A stretch of 40,245 nucleotides of DNA from the IMG/VR virus record IMGVR_UViG_3300045257_000135, positions 1 to 40,245 of that record. One strand, given 5' to 3'. The DNA comes from a virus. Both the position numbers and the translations under genes were made by a program. Of this stretch, positions 29,393 to 37,264 are shown one piece after another (the stretch's first letter is position 1; each line of letters begins with the position of its first letter). Under the pieces are notes generated by a model. The model saw only the letters and a program-made list of their open reading frames with translations. It searched no databases and was not told where the DNA came from.

Positions 29393-30252
29393 CGGGACCG
29401 CCTCTCCGCGCGCCCGGCGGGCGCCTTAGCCTCGCCACGCACACGGGCAAGCTCCGCATCCACGCACGCAACCTGCTCCGGGGTGCCGGTCCGCACGTAG
29501 CCCTCACGCTCAACCACAAGGCCCTTGATGTACGCCTCACGCTGTTCCGTGGTCTGCATTTCAAGCCCCTCAATGTTCAGGTCGTCGCGCGTCGCGTAGT
29601 AGTCGCGGGATTCCTTCGCCCGCCACAAATCGCGCTGCCCGTTCCGATGCTCGAGCCGAACCGTGGTGAAGTCCTCGGCGGGCTCAAGGTTCTCTTTGCC
29701 CCAGAGGAAACGACCGTCCGGGGTGACGTACGTGTAATGGTTCCCGACCACGGAAAGCCCGCGGATGGCGCGGAACATGACCCGGATCGTCTGCGACTCC
29801 ACAAGGGGTGTGACGAACGGCCGCTCAGAGGGGTGGTAAAGGTCCCTGTGCTTCCACAAGGTGACTTCCCCTACGTCACGCCGCGCCTCGGCAACTCGCG
29901 CCCGCAGATCGCCCCCAGTGTCAGTAACCACCTCATCGCCGTCGATGACGAAGTACCAATCCTCGGAGGTCGTCGCGCATTCGCCGAGCCGGAACATGGT
30001 GGACCGCTTCTCGGTTTCGTTGCCGGCCCATCGCTTCTGCGGCTCGTGGATGGTGCATCCCATGTTCAGGGAGCGCGCCGTCTCGCGGATCGCTTCGGCC
30101 TGATCGGTTCCGGAGTGTGCCCGGCCACCGGGGTAGAGGAAGTACGCCCCGTCCACGGCAACGATGTGGTCACAGAACGGCTGCATGGACGCGACGGTTG
30201 CCGCGAGCCACCCGGGCTTTTCCTGATACCAACTCAGTAGGCCGCAGATCAT
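29389..30252 (-). CDS. GT-A-type glycosyltransferase
   Basis: A 287-residue protein. MICGLLSWYQEKPGWLAATV and DHIVAVDGAYFLYPG form the nucleotide-sugar-binding start of family 2-like enzymes, and WYFVIDGDEVV gives the metal-binding D104-G-D106. The rest includes RVMFRAIRGLSVVGNHYTYV, the acceptor side. It should transfer a sugar from a nucleotide donor. Lying between an acyltransferase and a fibre gene it probably decorates a virion protein or masks the host surface receptor; which one cannot be told. Confidence 0.8.
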   Translation of the reverse strand: MICGLLSWYQEKPGWLAATVASMQPFCDHIVAVDGAYFLYPGGRAHSGTDQAEAIRETARSLNMGCTIHEPQKRWAGNETEKRSTMFRLGECATTSEDWYFVIDGDEVVTDTGGDLRARVAEARRDVGEVTLWKHRDLYHPSERPFVTPLVESQTIRVMFRAIRGLSVVGNHYTYVTPDGRFLWGKENLEPAEDFTTVRLEHRNGQRDLWRAKESRDYYATRDDLNIEGLEMQTTEQREAYIKGLVVEREGYVRTGTPEQVACVDAELARVRGEAKAPAGRAERRSR

Positions 30253-30734
30253 GCGTCGTAGTCGGGCATCTGCCCGTTGACGCGACAGTCGGGCAGGGTG
30301 GCGGTGTGCAGGCGCCGTGCGGGGTTACCTGCCCACGTCTCCCCCGCCGGCACGTTCTTCGTGACCACGGACCCAGCGCCGATCCGCGCCCCCGCACCGA
30401 CCACGATCCGCGGGAGGATGGAGGCGTTCACGCCGACCTTCACGCCGTCGCCGAGCCGCGCAAAGCCGCAGATCACGGCGCCCGGGGAAACCTCACAGTC
30501 GGCCCCGATCACCGCGTCGTGCCCAACGTGCGCGTGCTTCATAAGCCACGTCCGCGGACCCACGTAGGTGCTGACCTCGAGCCCGCCATCAACAGTGACG
30601 TACGCCTCAACGCGCGCGGTGTGATGAATGCTCGGCGTGTACGTCGGGTCCCACGGACGCCATTCGCGCCCTTCGGGTGCGTGGCCGATCACCGCTGTCT
30701 GGTCGATACCGCCGCCAAATGTGTGTGTGGTCAC
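30249..30734 (-). CDS. left-handed beta-helix (hexapeptide) acyltransferase
   Basis: A 161-residue protein. Hexapeptide repeats run from about residue 35 to 140: IHHTARVEAYVTVDGG, HAHVGHDAVIGADCEVSPGA, VKVGVNASILPRIVVGAGAR, IGAGSVVTKNVPAGETWAG then NPARRL, the exact ending of sugar O/N-acyltransferases. A His in the VGHDAVIG turn is a candidate catalytic base. It presumably acetylates the sugar that the next gene's enzyme handles. GTG at 30734 follows GGAGGG; the longer frame starting at a TTG is less likely. Confidence 0.85.
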   Translation of the reverse strand: MTTHTFGGGIDQTAVIGHAPEGREWRPWDPTYTPSIHHTARVEAYVTVDGGLEVSTYVGPRTWLMKHAHVGHDAVIGADCEVSPGAVICGFARLGDGVKVGVNASILPRIVVGAGARIGAGSVVTKNVPAGETWAGNPARRLHTATLPDCRVNGQMPDYDA

Positions 30735-30760
30735 CCTTACTCCCTCCGGGGTCAACGAAA

Positions 30761-30831
30761 TGCGGCGCCGGGGGAATCGAACCCCCGCGAACTGCCCATT
30801 GCGCCGCCAACTGCTAGAAGCTCGGCGCCGC
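30761..30831 (-). other. tRNA-like element (acceptor and T arm without anticodon arm)
   Basis: On the minus strand GCGGCGCC (30831-30824) pairs with GGCGCCGC (30769-30762), and between them lies GGGGG-TTCGATT-CCCCC, a perfect T arm with consensus T loop (30786-30770) set directly against the 3' acceptor strand. The remaining 37 nt contain AGTTGG as in D loops but cannot be folded into a 5-bp anticodon stem with a 7-nt loop. The 5' part overlaps the end of the capsid gene. A decayed tRNA or a folded terminator that mimics one are both possible. Confidence 0.45.
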
Positions 30832-32175
30832 GAGGCCCGTGCCGGAAATGACCGTCACAGCCTTCGGAAGCCGACCCGCCATAAAGGCGTAGTAGTTGTA
30901 CAGCTGGAAACGCACCTGAAGGGTGCCCGAAAGCACCTCAGTGAGCATCCGGACTCGGGGGCTCTCGCCCTCCCAGAACTTCACCTCGTCGGTACGGAGG
31001 ACCGTCACAACGTCCTCGTTCGTGCCGGCGCCGTTCGTGGTCGGAACGGACGCATCGGCAATCACCGGGAGCGCCTGCATCGAACCGACAAGCGCCTCAG
31101 ACGCCACACGGTCCGCGAGGCCCGCCGCGTTGAACCCGGGCTGACCCGAGGGCACCACAAGCGGACGGTTCTGCGAATCGAGGGACGCGAGGATCCACGC
31201 CCACCGAAGCGGATGCATGATGACGAGGTTCGGGGTGCGGAACACGTTGGTGTGAATGTCCGCAATGGCCCCGGCGAGCTTCGGGTAAAACAGCGGCACC
31301 GTGGGCGAACCCGAGGTGAAGGCCCGCGAGTTCGTGCCCGAAACCTGAAGCAGGCCCTTGGCGTTCGTCACAGCGCCGTTGAGCACGAGAGAGTCAATCT
31401 TCGTGTCGTAGGCGCGGGTGATGTCGTCCCAAATGACCCGCTCGATGCCAGGGTTGGAAAAGTCCACAAGCTGCATGGACACGTCCTGCTGACCCGCGAC
31501 CGTCTGCACCGCCGCCGTGACGATGGTGTCCGTCAGGTCGGTAGAGGACACGGAACCGCCATCCGTCTGGACCGCGACGGTGGTACCCGTGGCGACCTTC
31601 GGAATGTTGATCGTGTCGGTACCGGCCGGGAGGGGCTGGGCGCCGATCGCGTCCGCGGTGGGGCGGTGCGCGCGCGGGAGGCCAATCCACTCCTCCTGAA
31701 GGTAGATCGGCGGGACGAACTGTCCGCCGGTACCGTCAGAGATGTTCAGCGCACGCGCCCCGACCCGGGGGTTGTGCTGGTCGACCATCTGCCGGCCGTG
31801 CCGCTCAAGGCGCTCACGGGCGGCGGTGTCGCCGTGGTGCTCGGCGTGGGCCATGTCCCGGAAGAACGTGGGCGCGTCGCGGTGACGGGGCTTCTCGTAG
31901 GTGAGTTCCGTCTCAGTGACTCGGAGGCTTCCGGCGGGCGCGGTGCGCTCGGCGGGCTCCTCAATGGCGGCCGGAAGCGAGGCCTTCGCAGCCTCGAGCG
32001 CGGTCCGCTGGTCGAACGCCTTGAGGGCGTCGGCGTGTGCCGTCTCGGCGGCCGTAAGCTCGGCGGATCGCTCCGCGTGAGTCTCGTCGGTCGCGGCCTC
32101 AAACGCCGTGAGTGCGGCGTCCCATCGCTCCGTTGCGGCGACGATGGCCGCGCGAAGCTGTGCAAGGGTCTTCAC
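30814..32175 (-). CDS. HK97-type major capsid protein
   Basis: A 453-residue protein. The first 65 residues are coiled coil (LAQLRAAIVAATERWDAALT), equal to the scaffolding delta domain that is cut off. The mature fold then appears: PPIYLQEEWIGLPRAHRPTA, TINIPKVATGTTVAVQTDGG, QQDVSMQLVDFSNPGIERVI, FRTPNLVIMHPLRWAWILAS and the end FQLYNYYAFMAGRLPKAV. The GTG at 32175 is selected because AAGGAGG lies 8 nt upstream. It forms the icosahedral shell. Strong order: portal, protease, capsid. Confidence 0.95.
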   Translation of the reverse strand: MKTLAQLRAAIVAATERWDAALTAFEAATDETHAERSAELTAAETAHADALKAFDQRTALEAAKASLPAAIEEPAERTAPAGSLRVTETELTYEKPRHRDAPTFFRDMAHAEHHGDTAARERLERHGRQMVDQHNPRVGARALNISDGTGGQFVPPIYLQEEWIGLPRAHRPTADAIGAQPLPAGTDTINIPKVATGTTVAVQTDGGSVSSTDLTDTIVTAAVQTVAGQQDVSMQLVDFSNPGIERVIWDDITRAYDTKIDSLVLNGAVTNAKGLLQVSGTNSRAFTSGSPTVPLFYPKLAGAIADIHTNVFRTPNLVIMHPLRWAWILASLDSQNRPLVVPSGQPGFNAAGLADRVASEALVGSMQALPVIADASVPTTNGAGTNEDVVTVLRTDEVKFWEGESPRVRMLTEVLSGTLQVRFQLYNYYAFMAGRLPKAVTVISGTGLAAPSF

Positions 32176-32200
32176 GTGGAAGACCTCCTTTTGACTGCTG

Positions 32201-32926
32201 CTAGGGCGTGCGTGCCCCAGCGCGACGACGCTTCGCTTGTTCCACCCGTGAGGCGTGGGCGATGGCGTCAGTCGGATTGGTGACCACCTCTGAAGGTGCG
32301 TCACCCTCGGAGCCCGTTGCCGGCGCTCCGTCCCTACCTTCGGCCCATCCGGGGATGCGACCTGAAGTTTTGGCGTCCTCAAAGCGGGATGCGCGGAGCA
32401 TCGCTAGGGACGAGTCTGCCTGCGGGTATGCGCCCCGCCCGGCAACGGTCACGTCGTACAGTTCGCCGATTTCCTCAATGGTGGCGGTAACTGTTTCGGT
32501 GCCGTCGGCGTTCTCAACAATCTCCCACCGTTCGCGCTCGATGGTGAACATGAACGACGCCCCGGTGATGTCTCCGCGCTCCATGAGCACGCGGAGGTCC
32601 GCGGCGTAGGAGGTCGGCGCGACGCGGCACCAGTAGTGGAGGCCCTGCGGCGTCTCGCGGAGTTCAAGGGTGCCGTTGGCGGTGTTGCCGAGAATCCATC
32701 GGGTGTCGTGATCCCAGTCGGCGAGCACGGACGGGTTGCGGTCGAGCACGTTCTTGAAAGCGCCCGGGTCGATCTTCTCGCGGAAGCCGCCGAGGTCGAG
32801 CGACAGGCGGTTGAACACGGCTGCGTGCCCGCGGATGGTGTACGACCCGTCCCCGGCGCCACTGTCGCGCACCTCAACGTTCTCGAGGGGGGCGATGATG
32901 CCGGATCGGCGCTCAATCATTTTCAT
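32201..32926 (-). CDS. HK97-type prohead protease
   Basis: A 241-residue serine protease of the S78 type. YTIRGHAAVFNRLSLDLGGF starts the fold, DWDHDTRWILG gives the catalytic His near 73, DITGASFMFTIE gives the Ser near 124, and GELYDVTVAGRGAYPQ supplies the third motif. A Gly/Glu/Arg-rich tail (about 195-241) is probably self-cleaved. It removes the delta domain of the capsid protein during maturation. ATGA overlap with the portal gene. Confidence 0.9.
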   Translation of the reverse strand: MKMIERRSGIIAPLENVEVRDSGAGDGSYTIRGHAAVFNRLSLDLGGFREKIDPGAFKNVLDRNPSVLADWDHDTRWILGNTANGTLELRETPQGLHYWCRVAPTSYAADLRVLMERGDITGASFMFTIERERWEIVENADGTETVTATIEEIGELYDVTVAGRGAYPQADSSLAMLRASRFEDAKTSGRIPGWAEGRDGAPATGSEGDAPSEVVTNPTDAIAHASRVEQAKRRRAGARTP

Positions 32927-34173
32927 GCGTCAGTCTCCGATGGCTCAACCGCGTCAGGGTTCGCGCCCGGTTGTAGGTTTGGCGCCCCGCCAACGGGCGT
33001 GGACTGGTACTCGTCGCCTGCCGGCCCGATGCCGGGCTCGTTTTCCTTGCGGCGAATGTCATTGACGCTTAGCCACCCCGCCTGCCGCGCCTGAAGGTAG
33101 GCCGCGTACCGGGCTGCAAGCTCGGCGCGCATCAAGCCTTCGACTAGGAACTCAGCCCCGAGGGACTTGTCCGGGAACAGGTCGTCATCGGCCACGATCG
33201 CCTGCTCAAACCCGACCGTCTCGGGAAGGATTGAGTACCGCACGAGGTCTTCCGACCTCTGCTCGGGCGTGGCGCGCGGGTTGAGGTCTGTTCCGCCGAG
33301 GATCCAGGCGGGAAGCCCAATGACTCGTGCGGTCTGGTCAACGTTCCACCGCTGCGATTCAACGATCTGCGCGGCCTGAGCGTCTAGCCCAATCTGCTTG
33401 TAGGTGGCGCCACCGAACAGAACACCGGTCTTGTGCGCGTTCTTGGAGCCGCGGTGCCCGTCGTCCCAAACCTCTTTGGTGTCGCGGGCTACCTGCGTGT
33501 CCGCCCCGAACGGCATTTCGATCACGCCACCGGGGGTTGCGTCATTGGAGTAGAACCGGCCGGCGTACTCCTCCCCCGCGAGCGCCGCCCCGACCGCGTT
33601 AGCGGCCACGAGGATGGGCGAAACCCCGATGTAGGGGTCGTCCAGAAGCATCCCGGGAATGTGCAGAATGCTGTCCCGGTAGAGGGTGACTGCGGGCTCT
33701 GTGCCCTGCCGGACCTTGTACTCCATGACGCCGTCTACGCACTTCGGCGTGACGCGCGACGGGTGAAGAATGTAGAGCGCGAGAACTTCACCGGTCTTCG
33801 GGTGCTTCGCCTTCATAATGTAGGCGTTGCCGTGCGCGATCCGGTGGGCCGCAACCACACGCTTGAACGCGTACGGTGTCTGAATGTCGTTCGGCTTGTC
33901 GTGGAGTAGCCGCCACTGTGACGTTTCGCGGGCTCGCAGGCGTTCGTCTTCTACGTTCTGGTAGACGAGTAGCGGCAGGACCCCGAGGATTTCGGCCTTG
34001 ACGGTGATCGCGCGGAGCATTGCCGGCAGTCCGACGGAGCTAGCGGCGGACACGCGTCGGCCAGAGTTGCTGAAGCTGCCTGTTTCCTGCGAGGGCATCG
34101 GGATTACGTCGGTGCCCCCGAACATCTGCGAGCGGATCTGAACGGTTCCGCCGCCGGGCGTGCGGATAATCAT
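32923..34173 (-). CDS. portal protein
   Basis: A 416-residue HK97-type portal. GLPAMLRAITVKAEILGVLP, then LVYQNVEDERLRA, VVAAHRIAHGNAYIMKAKHP, YILHPSRVTPK and SILHIPGMLLDDPYIGVSPI are all classic. It forms the dodecameric gate for DNA packaging. ATG at 34173 overlaps the upstream TGA; a longer frame exists but would run into the preceding gene. Confidence 0.93.
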   Translation of the reverse strand: MIIRTPGGGTVQIRSQMFGGTDVIPMPSQETGSFSNSGRRVSAASSVGLPAMLRAITVKAEILGVLPLLVYQNVEDERLRARETSQWRLLHDKPNDIQTPYAFKRVVAAHRIAHGNAYIMKAKHPKTGEVLALYILHPSRVTPKCVDGVMEYKVRQGTEPAVTLYRDSILHIPGMLLDDPYIGVSPILVAANAVGAALAGEEYAGRFYSNDATPGGVIEMPFGADTQVARDTKEVWDDGHRGSKNAHKTGVLFGGATYKQIGLDAQAAQIVESQRWNVDQTARVIGLPAWILGGTDLNPRATPEQRSEDLVRYSILPETVGFEQAIVADDDLFPDKSLGAEFLVEGLMRAELAARYAAYLQARQAGWLSVNDIRRKENEPGIGPAGDEYQSTPVGGAPNLQPGANPDAVEPSETDA

Positions 34174-34373
34174 GCGTCCAGCACTTGATAGAACAGGACT
34201 CGCCCGACCGGAATCAGGCACTCACCCGCGGGGTAGGACGTTTCCGCGTCCTGGAAGATCCGCGTCGTGTGAAGCACGTAGTGCCCGCGCGAGCGACCCA
34301 TGAGGATCCCCTCAAGGGTCGGCCCGTCCGCAATCTTCACGCTGACTTTGCGCTTGCGCTTTGACAGTTTCAT
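34170..34373 (-). CDS. small basic protein between methyltransferase and portal
   Basis: A 67-residue protein: MKLSKRKRKVSVKIADGPTL, then EGILMGRSRGHYVLHTTRIF. The short beta pattern with a basic start resembles small SH3-like proteins often coded just before actinophage portals. It is linked by ATGA overlaps on both sides. Role not known. Confidence 0.6.
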   Translation of the reverse strand: MKLSKRKRKVSVKIADGPTLEGILMGRSRGHYVLHTTRIFQDAETSYPAGECLIPVGRVLFYQVLDA

Positions 34374-34867
34374 ACCGAACCCCCAGAAAAGTCCATGACC
34401 TCTTGGCCGAGCCGTCTTGCCGCTACCTCGCAGTAGCGTTCATCTAGCTCAATCCCGATGGCGGGCCGACCTAGATCCTTCGCCGCTCGCAGTGTCGATC
34501 CCGAGCCCATGAATGGGTCAACGATCACCCCAGGCGGGCACTTACCGATTAGCTCCCGCATGAGCGTTACCGGCTTCTCGGTCGGGTGAAGACGGCCGCC
34601 GTCTGCCTCGCGACCAACCGTCCCGGCTATCGCTAGGTGTCGCAGGACGGAGGTGCCGCGTTCAAGCGCGCGGTCACGGGCCACGGTGTCGCCGTCGTTA
34701 GCGATGGCGCTTGCACCGAACGCGCCGCCACGACCGGACTTGAAGGCCATTCCGTAGGGCGGGTCGCTCACCAACACGTCGGCGGTGACGTGCGGCAGAA
34801 TCTCCCGGCAGTCGCCGTGGTAGATCGTGACACCCCCCGCCTCGTAGTACGGCTCCGGTAGTGCCAT
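34370..34867 (-). CDS. DNA N4/N6 methyltransferase, shortened
   Basis: A 165-residue beta-class amino-methyltransferase. Motif IV SDPPYGMAF (34-42) and motif I VDPFMGSGSTL (116-126) are both present, with HPTEKPVTLM (94-103) and IGIELDERYCEVAARRL following as in intact enzymes. Between motif IV and HPTEKP only about 54 residues remain, where relatives in phages have about 110-120; the section carrying the IWDK-like strand and target contact loop is missing. The reading frame is intact, so this is an internal in-frame deletion. Activity is doubtful; SAM binding may survive. Confidence 0.75.
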   Translation of the reverse strand: MALPEPYYEAGGVTIYHGDCREILPHVTADVLVSDPPYGMAFKSGRGGAFGASAIANDGDTVARDRALERGTSVLRHLAIAGTVGREADGGRLHPTEKPVTLMRELIGKCPPGVIVDPFMGSGSTLRAAKDLGRPAIGIELDERYCEVAARRLGQEVMDFSGGSV

Positions 34868-34893
34868 GTCGACGCTTCCCTAGATGTATGTGG

Positions 34894-36531
34894 CTACCAA
34901 AACGCCGCGCCCGGCTTCGGCGCCGGGGTGATAGACAGCGCGCGCGCCATCAGAAGGGCAACGCAAGCGTCGATCGGCGGCCCGGACTCCTCCGCTTTGC
35001 CGACACGGAACGCGCCAGGGCCAACGTCGATCGCCGAAGCCGCTTCGACATGAGCGCGGAGGATCGGGTCCCCGTCGTGCGCCCATGCGGCCTCGATGAT
35101 TTCGGTTCGGGCGTCGCCCGCGGCGGGGCACATGCGCTCCGGTGACTGCGGGAACTGCACCATCGCCAGCCCTTCGCCCGTGAGGGTTTCGGCTGCCTGA
35201 TCGAAGTACTTGGGGTCCCACCCGACGGCCATGAGCCGGTACCCGCTGTTGAGGTCGCGCAGGGCGTCCATGACGGGCGTGTACTCAATGGGTTGGTCGG
35301 TTCCACCGGAGCGCCAAATGAGGGCGCGTACGATCGGATTGAGGTCACCCCTTGGGAAGACAAGGCCGACGGCCGCGCAGTCCCGGTAGCGGGCCATATC
35401 GACCGCTGCGTACACCTCGTCGCCGAGTCCCCCCATGGCGGCGATGCACTCGCGGATTTCGTCGCGCGTGGCGCCTTCCCAGGTGCGATGTTCGACCACG
35501 GGTACGGTGTCGTCGTACATCTTCTGCCAGGACCCGCCGGGGATCCATGACCGGAAGGCGAGCGTCCAGACGTTGCATCGCCAGCGGAGGAAGTCCCATG
35601 TGGTGATGCCGGGCGCTTCGCGGGCGTCGCGGAGACTGTCGGGGGTGACGAAGCTCGCGGGGTTGGCGAGTTTGACCACCCTCATGTCGTCGGGGTCGTC
35701 TGCTGGCCCGAGTCCTTCGGTGCCGTCGCGGAGCGCCCATTGCAACATGACGTTGCGGCCGGTCGCCGTGGTCGCGATGGTGAGGCGGCCGTCCCCTTGC
35801 TCGGGGTTCCCTTCGCCGTTGATGACGAGGGCGTGTTGGATGGTGCCGCCCTTTTGCTCTACGGCTAGGAACTGTGCGCGTAGCTGTCCAAGCACACCGT
35901 TGATGTTGTGGCCGGCGGTGGAGATGACGGCGCAGATTCCGGACTCAAGGCCGATTTCGGGCCGCTTGCCCTTGAACACGGCGGACCGGAGCGCCACGTA
36001 AATGCTTGTGTTCTCGTGGGCGTGTAGCTCGTCAATGAGGGCGAGCGTCGGCGAGTAAGAGTGCTTCTTGCCCTTGCCGCGTGACTTGTCGGAGGCGAGG
36101 ACGCGAATCTTGCCGGTGCGCCGCCCCGTTTTGGGGTCGGGACGCAGGGTGATGACCCGCATGGATTCGGCGATGTTGACCATGCGCCGAATGGAGGGCT
36201 TCGACTCGCAGAAGTGCTGCGCGAATCGGAACATTTCGGTCGCCTGCTCGAGGTCCGCGGCCGCAATGAACACCTGCGGTGACGGGACGGTGAGGAGGTG
36301 GAAGACCGAGAGGCCCGCCATGATGGTCGTCTTGCCGTTGCCCTTGGGGAGCAACGTGAGGAGTTCGACTAGCCCGGTCCGGAAGATGGTCCGGAGGATG
36401 AGTTTGGCGTATCCCTCTAGGAGTACGGGGCCGCCTTCGGGTAGGTCGAACTGCTGAATGAACCAGACGCAGTCTTCGTAGCACCACGCGAGCTTGCCGC
36501 TACGTGTCCTCTTGGGGCGTGTCGCTTGCAT
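34894..36531 (-). CDS. terminase large subunit
   Basis: A 545-residue packaging motor. Walker A is LPKGNGKTT (61-69), an adenine-side motif follows, and Walker B is LALIDELHAH with D167-E168. The C-terminal nuclease domain starts near residue 375 (VYAAVDMARYRDCAAVGLVF) with Asp residues again at AVGWDPKYFDQAAE and GPPIDACVALLMARAL. It pumps and cuts concatemeric DNA. The start overlaps the end of the methyltransferase C-part by 32 nt. Confidence 0.95.
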   Translation of the reverse strand: MQATRPKRTRSGKLAWCYEDCVWFIQQFDLPEGGPVLLEGYAKLILRTIFRTGLVELLTLLPKGNGKTTIMAGLSVFHLLTVPSPQVFIAAADLEQATEMFRFAQHFCESKPSIRRMVNIAESMRVITLRPDPKTGRRTGKIRVLASDKSRGKGKKHSYSPTLALIDELHAHENTSIYVALRSAVFKGKRPEIGLESGICAVISTAGHNINGVLGQLRAQFLAVEQKGGTIQHALVINGEGNPEQGDGRLTIATTATGRNVMLQWALRDGTEGLGPADDPDDMRVVKLANPASFVTPDSLRDAREAPGITTWDFLRWRCNVWTLAFRSWIPGGSWQKMYDDTVPVVEHRTWEGATRDEIRECIAAMGGLGDEVYAAVDMARYRDCAAVGLVFPRGDLNPIVRALIWRSGGTDQPIEYTPVMDALRDLNSGYRLMAVGWDPKYFDQAAETLTGEGLAMVQFPQSPERMCPAAGDARTEIIEAAWAHDGDPILRAHVEAASAIDVGPGAFRVGKAEESGPPIDACVALLMARALSITPAPKPGAAFW

Positions 36532-36907
36532 CCGTGCCCCCTTGGAGGTGCTGAATCAGGCGGCGCCCGATCCATTCCGCTACCGGCTTGACCACTCCGT
36601 CACCACATGCGGCGTAGCGCGGCCCGTCGGGCGGGTGCTTGCCGTCGCGGGGTTCCTCGATGACGGTCCAGTCGTCGGGCCAGCCCATGAGGCGTTCGCA
36701 CTCCGTGGGCGTCAGTCGCCGCACTCCGTGCCCGATCCTCACCGCTGCGTAGCCCTGCCCGGGCTTGCCCCCGCCCTTTGTGAGCGACCCTGAGATAGGA
36801 GATTCCACGAGCTCACCCCTCTGGTTCTCCGCGAACATCTGGGGGGCTGACGATGAGGTGTCCGCCGGCTGCGCCTTCGGCGTCGATTCGGTATCCACGT
36901 TTCCCAC
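36500..36907 (-). pseudogene. cytosine-5 DNA methyltransferase, C-terminal part
   Basis: A 135-residue frame beginning at GTG 36907. It contains ENQRGELVESPISGSLTKGG and GYAAVRIGHGVRRLTPTECE, RLMGWPDDWTVIEEP and RYAACGDGVVKPVAEWIGRR, which are the end of the target domain and motifs IX and X of m5C methyltransferases. It is in the same frame as the segment ending at 36926, divided from it by one TGA. AAGGCG lies close before the GTG, so re-initiation is possible, making it a beta subunit, but loss of function is as likely. Confidence 0.7.
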
Positions 36908-36925
36908 CGCCTTGGAGGGTCGATA

Positions 36926-37264
36926 TCACGTCACGATGATGTGACCCGCCTGCGCCGAGTTGTCGTCTACCCCCCCCCGCTGTTTATCGAGGGTTCCGAC
37001 GATCCGGGGCTCTATGACGAAGTCTTCGCCCTCAGCGTCGATTCGCCCCCCTGGTGAGTGTGCGAGCGTTTCGAGCGCCATCCGCAACCGAACCGGCAAC
37101 ACCCGACCGCGCTTCGCTGCGCGGCGCAGGATGCCCGCCGCCGCCCGCGAACTCAAGAAGAATCTCGGGTGGGCATTCGCCTCCAAGATGTGCGACAACG
37201 AAGACTCGACGGCGGCGTTGGGGCACTCCGAAGTGTTGAGCGTCGAGAAGTCGCCAGACGGCAC
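36926..37264 (-). other. second open frame across the methyltransferase (middle segment)
   Basis: This frame is open from 37699 to 36926. Its last 40 codons (GEDFVIEPRIVGTLDKQRGG then VDDNSAQAGHIIVT) continue the methyltransferase beyond the stop of the N-terminal part, after a shift at the C6 run 37046-37051. Its earlier part (TLNTSECPNAAVESSLSHIL, FFLSSRAAAGILRRAAKRG) lies in a different frame on the very bases that code methyltransferase motif VIII. A GTG at 37264 is the best start if it is translated alone. Confidence 0.4.
36970..36978. repeat. C9 homopolymer inside the methyltransferase
   Basis: Nine C on the plus strand (G9 in the coding direction), read as CGG GGG GGG GTA. Such a run can slip in replication and change the reading frame, or be miscounted in sequencing. 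Confidence 0.85.

Noticed and set aside
30761-30831. Annotation as a functional tRNA
   Set aside because: T arm and acceptor fit, but no 5-bp anticodon stem with 7-nt loop can be drawn in the remaining 37 nt, so no anticodon can be named.
30628-32283. 551-codon open frame on the plus strand
   Set aside because: Antisense to the capsid gene, rich in Arg and His with no recognisable domain; a shadow of the capsid codons.
32296-32490. Small plus-strand frames within the protease and capsid genes
   Set aside because: No ribosome sites or promoters, and their content mirrors the minus-strand genes.
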